DNA of 13,625 bases from Clostridia bacterium (lineage in GTDB: Bacteria; Bacillota; Clostridia; Oscillospirales; CAG-382), in NCBI GenBank assembly GCA_017397605.1, contig JAFQII010000150.1, positions 1 to 13,625 on the forward strand, given 5' to 3'. The notes under the pieces are model-generated. The model was given only the letters and a program-made list of their open reading frames with translations. It searched no databases and had not been told where the DNA came from. This document shows positions 9,711 through 13,625 of the stretch, one piece after another. A program made the position numbers and the translations under genes. How positions within the stretch are numbered: the first letter of the stretch is position 1; the number at the start of each line of letters is the position of its first letter.

Positions 9711-9730
9711 TGTCAAAATGGTTTTTGTTT

Positions 9731-9810
9731 CTCCGAAAACGGTAGTTTTCGGCACATAAGTTTCTTTGGAGATTCTTAAGAACCTTTCTTTTCAAAGAAA
9801 GGTTCTTAAG
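9731..9810 (+). repeat. Two-hairpin structured repeat in the mnmA leader (copy 1)
   Basis: The first hairpin is CCGAAAAC/GTTTTCGG (9733-9752) with loop GGTA. A linker CAC..AAGTTT..TT leads to the GATTCTTAAG box at 9771-9780. The second hairpin is a perfect 17-bp stem, CTTAAGAACCTTTCTTT (9775-9791) against AAAGAAAGGTTCTTAAG (9794-9810), with a 2-base loop. The whole element aligns with 12485-12559, where stems differ but pairing is kept. It ends 11 bases before the mnmA start codon, and no T-tract follows. Confidence 0.85.
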
Positions 9811-9821
9811 CCCGTATTATC

Positions 9822-10862
9822 ATGATCAATCACGTATATGCCGCGATGAGCGGCGGCGTGGACAGCGCAGTCTGCGCTCATTTGCTGTTACAACAAGGAT
9901 ATCAATGCACAGGCGCGACGATGCGGCTTTGCGGGGTGCAATGCGCGGGCGAGGACAATGTGCGCGATGCCAAAGCGGTCGCTGACCGTTTGGGCATCCC
10001 GTTTGTATCGTTTGACATGACGGACGCGTTTGAACGCGACGTCATCGCGCCGTTTGTGCGTGTGTACGAAAACGGCGGCACGCCCAACCCGTGCATCAAC
10101 TGCAACGCGCATCTCAAGTTCGGTGCACTGCTTTTTGAAGCGCAAAAAGCAGGTGCTTCGCACATCGCAACGGGGCATTACGCGCGCGTCGGGTTTGAAA
10201 ACGGGCGGTATGTCCTCAAAAAAGCCGCCGACGCATCCAAGGATCAGAGCTACGTGCTGTACACGCTCACGCAGGAGCAACTGGCGCACGTGCTGTTTCC
10301 GCTTGGAGAGCTGACCAAGGACGAGGTGCGCGCGATCGCAAGGGAGCAGGGCTTTGTCAGCGCCAATAAGCCCGAGAGTCAGGACATTTGTTTTATTCCC
10401 GACGGGGACTACGCATCGTTTATCGAGCGTTTTTCGGGCAAAACCTATCCCGAGGGCGAGTTTGTCGACCTGCAGGGGAACGTGCTCGGCAGGCACGGCG
10501 GAATCATTCGCTATACCGTCGGTCAGCGCAGGGGACTGGGACTTGCTCTGCCCGAGCCGTATTACGTCTGCAAAAAGGACACGGACGCCAACCGCGTCGT
10601 GCTTTGTACCAAAAAAGAGCTCCCGACCACGGAGCTTGTGGCAAATAACTTTAACTGGATCTCGATCTACTGCCCCGACGCGCCGATCCGCGCGACGGTG
10701 CGCACGCGCTATCACCAAAAGGAACAGCCCGCGACGCTGTACGTTTTGGAAGACGGCCGCGTCCGCGTGGTGCTTGACGATCCCCAAACTGCCGCCGCGC
10801 CCGGTCAGGCTGTGGTGGCGTACGACGGGGAATACGTGTTGGGCGGCGGCGAGATAGAATGA
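9822..10862 (+). CDS. mnmA: tRNA-specific 2-thiouridylase MnmA (TrmU)
   Basis: MnmA puts sulfur on C2 of the wobble uridine U34 in tRNAs for Lys, Glu and Gln, using ATP to activate the base. The 346-residue product has the PP-loop SGGVDS at 10-15, TPNPCINCNAHLKF at 87-100, GHYARV at 118-123, DQSYVLYTL at 141-149, ESQDICFIPDGDY at 185-197, YTVGQRRGLG at 231-240 and a C-terminal beta-barrel domain. C94 and C190 match the paired cysteines of E. coli (C102, C199). C91 replaces the aspartate found there, giving a CXXC+C set that may hold an iron-sulfur cluster. The ATG at 9822 gives the normal N-terminus, but no convincing ribosome binding site precedes it; the repeat hairpin ends 11 bases upstream. 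The TGA stop lies inside a 12-bp inverted repeat. Confidence 0.96.
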   Translation: MINHVYAAMSGGVDSAVCAHLLLQQGYQCTGATMRLCGVQCAGEDNVRDAKAVADRLGIPFVSFDMTDAFERDVIAPFVRVYENGGTPNPCINCNAHLKFGALLFEAQKAGASHIATGHYARVGFENGRYVLKKAADASKDQSYVLYTLTQEQLAHVLFPLGELTKDEVRAIAREQGFVSANKPESQDICFIPDGDYASFIERFSGKTYPEGEFVDLQGNVLGRHGGIIRYTVGQRRGLGLALPEPYYVCKKDTDANRVVLCTKKELPTTELVANNFNWISIYCPDAPIRATVRTRYHQKEQPATLYVLEDGRVRVVLDDPQTAAAPGQAVVAYDGEYVLGGGEIE

Positions 10863-10882
10863 CCGTGTGGACACGGTCATTC
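10857..10882 (+). repeat. Perfect 12-bp inverted repeat spanning the mnmA stop codon
   Basis: GAATGACCGTGT (10857-10868) pairs perfectly with ACACGGTCATTC (10871-10882) around GG. The mnmA stop TGA (10860-10862) is in the left arm. A T-tract is absent, so it is not a standard terminator; it may protect the mRNA 3' end or be the first unit of the adjoining hairpin array. Confidence 0.85.
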
Positions 10883-10883
10883 A

Positions 10884-10994
10884 GTGATATATTTTGCGCA
10901 TTTTGCGCAAAATGTGATATACCGTGCGCATGCGCACGGCGTGATATGCGCCCTGCGTGCGCGTGATATTTGCCGCTTGCGCTGCAAGTGAGAA
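10884..10994 (+). repeat. Modular array: GTGATAT 7-mers alternating with four hairpins
   Basis: GTGATAT occurs at 10884, 10914, 10941 and 10963, and a decayed copy GTGAGAA at 10988. Between them lie four different hairpins: ATTTTGCGCA/TGCGCAAAAT (10891-10913), the palindrome CCGTGCGC/GCGCACGG (10922-10939), GCGCCC/GTGCGC with one mismatch (10948-10962), and TTGCCGC/GCTGCAA with one mismatch (10970-10987). Unit lengths are 30, 27, 22 and 25 bp. The 152-bp gap between mnmA and the AEC transporter consists almost wholly of this array, and no gene is seen in it. The 7-mers are far too short for a CRISPR array. The first, read TGATATATT, also resembles an extended -10 element and could start the transporter transcript. 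Confidence 0.85.
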
Positions 10995-11014
10995 GCAACA
11001 GAAAGAAGAAAAAC

Positions 11015-11959
11015 ATGAGTGTTTTGATTTCGACTTTACAGCAAATGGGATTTTTATTCCTTTTGATCATCGTCGGCTATCTGGTCGCACGGCTGGGTGC
11101 TGTGCCAAAGGAAGGCGTGGCGGTTTTGTCCAAGCTGGAAAACAACGTGTTTATCCCTGCGTTGGTGTTTGGTACGTTTTTGAAACAGTTTACCGTGCAG
11201 AGTATAACGACCTCGTGGCAGTTTTTGCTCGGCGGGTTTGCCGTGCTTGCCGTTTTGATCCCTTCGGCGCTGGTGTTTGCGCGGTTTTGCGCCAAGGATA
11301 AGTACACGCAAAACATCTATACGTACGGGCTGTCTTTTCCCAACTTTGGGTTTATGGGAAACGCGGTGGTGAGTGCGCTGTTTCCGGCGTTTTTTGCGGA
11401 TTATCTGATTTTTGTCTTGCCGCTTTGGATGCTGATTTACCTTTGGGGTGTGCCCAAGCTGTTGATTCCGAGCGAGCGTGCGGAAAAAAAGAGTGTGCTT
11501 GCGTCGCTAAAATCGTTTGTCAACCCCATGTTTGTCGGTATGGCGCTCGGCATGGTGCTGGGATTGCTGGCACCGCCCGTCCCTGCGTTTTTGCAGACAG
11601 CGGTCGATACGCTCGGGAACTGCATGTCTCCCGTGGCAATGCTGTTGACAGGTATGACAGTCGCACAGATTGACCTCAAAAAGACGTTTGCAAACGGCTC
11701 TATCTATCTTGCGTCGTTTTTGCGGTTGGTTGCCGTGCCGCTTGTGTTTGTCGGCTTGCTGGCGGTGCTTCCGCTGCCCGAATCGCTCTCGGTTTGTATT
11801 CTTTGCGCCGTTTCGATGCCGCTGGGGTTAAACACGATTGTCATTCCGGGCGCGTACGGTCTGGACACCTCTGTCGCGGCAGGTATGGCGCTGGTGTCGC
11901 ATACGCTTTCGTGCCTGACCATTCCCGTGATCTTCTTTTTGTATTCGATTTTGGGATAA
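11015..11959 (+). CDS. AEC (auxin efflux carrier) family transporter
   Basis: This 314-residue integral membrane protein fits the AEC/Mem_trans family of secondary transporters, whose bacterial members move organic acids such as malate or malonate, or remain unassigned. About ten hydrophobic segments are visible, in two halves joined by a short hydrophilic stretch at residues 152-166 (PSERAEKKSVLASLK). Family-like motifs include FPNFGFMGNAV at 109-118, the start of the second half near FVNPMFVGMALGMVLGLL (168-185), and the conserved final region MPLGLNTIVIPGAYGLD (268-284) followed by AAGMALVSHTLSCLTIP. The ATG at 11015 is preferred over an upstream TTG at 10970, which lies inside the hairpin array. 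Its ribosome binding site (GAAAGAAG) is weak. The substrate cannot be inferred. A terminator follows directly. Confidence 0.9.
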   Translation: MSVLISTLQQMGFLFLLIIVGYLVARLGAVPKEGVAVLSKLENNVFIPALVFGTFLKQFTVQSITTSWQFLLGGFAVLAVLIPSALVFARFCAKDKYTQNIYTYGLSFPNFGFMGNAVVSALFPAFFADYLIFVLPLWMLIYLWGVPKLLIPSERAEKKSVLASLKSFVNPMFVGMALGMVLGLLAPPVPAFLQTAVDTLGNCMSPVAMLLTGMTVAQIDLKKTFANGSIYLASFLRLVAVPLVFVGLLAVLPLPESLSVCILCAVSMPLGLNTIVIPGAYGLDTSVAAGMALVSHTLSCLTIPVIFFLYSILG

Positions 11960-11966
11960 AAATTTT

Positions 11967-11997
11967 GCAGCTCCTCGTATGAGGGGTTGCTTTTTTT
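11967..11997 (+). terminator. Intrinsic terminator of the AEC transporter gene
   Basis: GCAGCTCCTC (11967-11976) pairs with GAGGGGTTGC (11981-11990), including two G-U pairs, around loop GTAT, and seven T follow at 11991-11997. It begins 7 bp after the stop codon. Confidence 0.9.
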
Positions 11998-12009
11998 ATC
12001 AAAAACCAT

Positions 12010-12038
12010 TTGACATTTGGCGTATAAAATGATATACT
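12010..12038 (+). promoter_or_regulatory. Consensus promoter of nusB
   Basis: TTGACA (12010-12015) and TATACT (12033-12038) are spaced by 17 bp, with TGa (12030-12032) making an extended -10. Transcription would start near 12045. This rules out the in-frame TTG at 12043 as the nusB start and favours the ATG at 12076. Confidence 0.85.
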
Positions 12039-12075
12039 CATTTTGATTAGACATGTGAAAGGACTTTCGATAACT

Positions 12076-12474
12076 ATGACAAGACGTGAATCGAGAGAAA
12101 AAGCAGTTTGCTATTTGTATGAATATGCGTCCCAACCCGACCGCACGGCGGAGGAAATCGTCGAGGCGGCAGTAGAGGAACGCGGTGAGAGCACCAGCGG
12201 CTTTGCAAGACTTTTGTTTGAGACGACCGTGCAGAATCTTACGGAGATCGATGCGCGCATCGCGGATGCGTCGGAGAACTGGAGCTTTAAACGCATCGGC
12301 AAGGTTTCGCTTGCCATTCTGCGCCTTGCAACGGCGGAGCTTTGCTGTCTGCCCGAGCCGACTCCCGAGGAGATTGCGGTCAACGAGGCGCTGGAGCTTG
12401 CGCGTTTGCTGGACACCGAAAAGGCGCTCCCCTTTATCAACGGCGTGCTGGCAAAGATTATTAAGAATAAGTAA
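12076..12474 (+). CDS. nusB: Transcription antitermination factor NusB
   Basis: NusB binds boxA RNA together with NusE (ribosomal protein S10) and keeps RNA polymerase processive, chiefly on rRNA operons. The 132-residue all-helical product shows the usual features: MTRRESREKAVCYLYEY at the start, ENWSFKRIGKVSLAILRLATAE at 67-88 (family NW...R....D..ILR.A..E), AVNEALELAR at 101-110 and PFINGVLAKI at 119-128. The usual aspartate of the RxDRAIL segment is serine here (S78), a mild deviation. The ribosome binding site AAAGGA (12058-12063) is 12 bases before the ATG. The gene heads a unit with xseA, the common clostridial nusB-xseA order, though 134 bp of hairpins lie between them. Confidence 0.96.
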   Translation: MTRRESREKAVCYLYEYASQPDRTAEEIVEAAVEERGESTSGFARLLFETTVQNLTEIDARIADASENWSFKRIGKVSLAILRLATAELCCLPEPTPEEIAVNEALELARLLDTEKALPFINGVLAKIIKNK

Positions 12475-12484
12475 AAGCGTTTAT

Positions 12485-12590
12485 CTCCCGACACGGCAGT
12501 GTCGGGCACGAGAAGTTTTTGAAGATTTTTAAGAAACTTTTTTCAAAAAGTTTCTTGAACAGGGATTCTTAAGGGGCGGCGCCCTTTAAG
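12485..12590 (+). repeat. Structured repeat between nusB and xseA: two-hairpin element (copy 2) plus a third hairpin
   Basis: The first hairpin is CCCGACAC/GTGTCGGG (12487-12506) with loop GGCA. A linker with CAC..AAGTTTTT leads to GATTTTTAAG at 12524-12533. The second is AAGAAACTTTTT/AAAAAGTTTCTT (12531-12556), extendable outward by U-G and A-U pairs. After CAGG comes GATTCTTAAG at 12564 and a third stem CTTAAGGGGC/GCCCTTTAAG (12568-12590) with one G-U pair and loop GGC. The first two hairpins align with 9731-9810, and hairpins two and three with the tandem pair at 3551-3607. It fills most of the 134-bp gap, and the xseA ribosome binding site (GGAGG, 12596-12600) follows at once. Confidence 0.85.
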
Positions 12591-12608
12591 CCCCCGGAGG
12601 GCACACGT

Positions 12609-13625
12609 ATGCAACAGCCTGCTTTGACAGTCGAACAACTCAATACGTACATCCGCGACTTTCTGGCAGGCGCGCCGCTGTTGTCGCACGTTGCGGTCAA
12701 GGGCGAGCTTTCCAACGTGCGCGTGTACGGGGCGAGCGGCCATATTTATTTTACGCTCAAGGACGAAAAATCCACGATCCCCGCGACGATGTTCGGCGGT
12801 GCGGGAAAACTGACCTTCAAGCCCGAAAGCGGCATGAAGGTCATCTGCACGGGACGTGTTTCGGTGTTTGTGCGCGACGGTCAGTACCGTTTGTACGCGG
12901 ACAGCATCGAGCCCGACGGCATCGGTGCGCTGGCGATCGCGTTTGAACAGCTCAAGCGCAAATTGGATGCGGAAGGGCTGTTTTCGCCGTTGCACAAAAA
13001 ACGCATCCCCAAGATTCCGTTTACCGTGGGTATCATCACGGCGGCGGGCGGTGCGGCTTTGCGCGATATGATCAACGTGACCAAACGGCGTTTTCCCGCC
13101 GCAAAACTGTTGGTCGCGCCTGCGACGGTGCAGGGGCCAAACGCGCCTCCCGAGCTGATCGCGGCACTGCGGATGCTGGACAGAAGCAAGCTGTGCGACG
13201 TGATCATCATCGGCCGCGGCGGCGGTTCGATGGAGGATTTGTGGTGCTTTAACGACGAGAACCTCGCGCGGGAGATCTTTGCGTGCGAGACGCCGATCAT
13301 TTCTGCCGTGGGGCATGAGATCGACTTTACGATCAGCGACTTTGTCGCCGATCTGCGCGCGCCGACACCGTCGGCGGCGGCAGAGCTTGCCGTTCCCGAC
13401 GCGCTGGAGCTGGCGCGGAAGTTCGGCAACGTGCAGGAAAAAATGCGTGCTTCCTTGACGGGACGTGTGACGTTCCTTTCGCAACGCCTGCATGCACTTG
13501 CGTCGCGCCCTGTTCTGGCGTCGCCGCAGGCGTATTTTGATGAGCGAAAGATGCAGGTCGCGCGTTTGGAAGAACGGTTGACCCGCGCTTTGGTTGTTGC
13601 GGAAGAGCGCAAAAAACAAAAGCTC
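12609..13625 (+). CDS. xseA: Exodeoxyribonuclease VII large subunit, 3' end missing
   Basis: XseA is the catalytic large subunit of exonuclease VII, which with several small XseB subunits degrades single-stranded DNA from both ends. The frame runs open to the last base, giving 339 residues of a usual 400-450. The N-terminal OB-fold (residues 1-100) shows VKGELSNVRVYGASGHIYFT and the MFGG segment. The catalytic domain carries GAALRDM (D153), GRGGGSMEDLWCFNDE at 202-217 (R203) and SAVGHEIDFTISDFVADL at 232-249 (H236, D239), followed by RAPTPSAAAE. These match E. coli D155, R205, H238 and D241 with a constant offset. The usual TSPTGAA loop reads TAAGGAA here. A charged helical region starts after about residue 270. 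GGAGG at 12596-12600 is well placed for the ATG. xseB should follow outside the window. Confidence 0.96.
   Translation, partial: MQQPALTVEQLNTYIRDFLAGAPLLSHVAVKGELSNVRVYGASGHIYFTLKDEKSTIPATMFGGAGKLTFKPESGMKVICTGRVSVFVRDGQYRLYADSIEPDGIGALAIAFEQLKRKLDAEGLFSPLHKKRIPKIPFTVGIITAAGGAALRDMINVTKRRFPAAKLLVAPATVQGPNAPPELIAALRMLDRSKLCDVIIIGRGGGSMEDLWCFNDENLAREIFACETPIISAVGHEIDFTISDFVADLRAPTPSAAAELAVPDALELARKFGNVQEKMRASLTGRVTFLSQRLHALASRPVLASPQAYFDERKMQVARLEERLTRALVVAEERKKQKL

Noticed and set aside
9717..9821. The mnmA leader as a known riboswitch or T-box.
   Set aside because: It consists of two simple hairpins shared with the nusB-xseA gap. No T-box sequence, anti-terminator or T-tract is visible.
10884..10994. 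Regular repeats with variable inserts, considered as a CRISPR array.
   Set aside because: The repeats are only 7 bp and the inserts are self-complementary hairpins of 15-23 bp. No cas genes are present.
12043..12078. TTG at 12043 as the nusB start.
   Set aside because: It lies at or before the expected transcription start of the consensus promoter, and NusB proteins normally begin at the MTRRE position.
12543..13619. A long minus-strand frame opposite xseA.
   Set aside because: The plus-strand frame encodes all XseA motifs. The antisense frame is compositionally odd (Arg/His-rich) and starts at the window edge.

Overview
The window is a roughly 55% G+C bacterial chromosome segment that most likely comes from a Gram-positive member of the Clostridia (Bacillota). 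The reasons are the order recF - remB-like - gyrB - gyrA, a short Gram-positive-type GyrB without the enterobacterial insert, strong AGGAGG-type ribosome binding sites, a BspA-like leucine-rich surface protein and the pair nusB-xseA. No RNA gene, CRISPR array, prophage or insertion sequence was seen. The species cannot be named from the sequence. In many Bacillota recF-gyrB-gyrA lies next to dnaA/dnaN, so the replication origin may lie just upstream of the window (inference).

Layout. (1) 1-6524, plus strand: the 3' part of recF, an unrecognised 86-residue protein, a RemB/DUF370-type regulator overlapping gyrB by 8 bases, gyrB, a 243-bp hairpin-rich gap, gyrA, and a small two-pass membrane protein 3 bp behind gyrA, closed by a strong terminator. 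(2) 6531-9610, minus strand: a 675-residue secreted, membrane-anchored leucine-rich repeat protein, and a diacylglycerol-kinase-family lipid kinase, each with its own promoter. (3) 9682-11997, plus strand: mnmA (tRNA 2-thiouridylase, with a CXXC+C cysteine set) driven by a consensus promoter back-to-back with that of the lipid kinase, a modular hairpin array, and an AEC-family transporter with a terminator. (4) 12010-13625, plus strand: nusB from a consensus promoter, then xseA, which runs off the window end.

The genes cover DNA topology and repair (RecF, GyrB, GyrA, XseA), transcription control (RemB-like, NusB), tRNA modification (MnmA), and envelope or transport functions. The gyrB-gyrA block probably works as one unit, with the small membrane protein co-transcribed.

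The most unusual content is between genes. Three of the gaps are built from strings of short hairpins. One family starts with GATTCTTAAG outside and into the stem; it has five copies (3551, 3581, 9771, 12524, 12564), all on the plus strand, and its stem sequences change in a compensatory way. Two of the copies belong to a larger two-hairpin element (9731-9810 and 12485-12559). A different family at 10884-10994 alternates the 7-mer GTGATAT with four different hairpins. None ends in a T-tract, so they are not ordinary intrinsic terminators. They look like dispersed structured repeats of unknown function.
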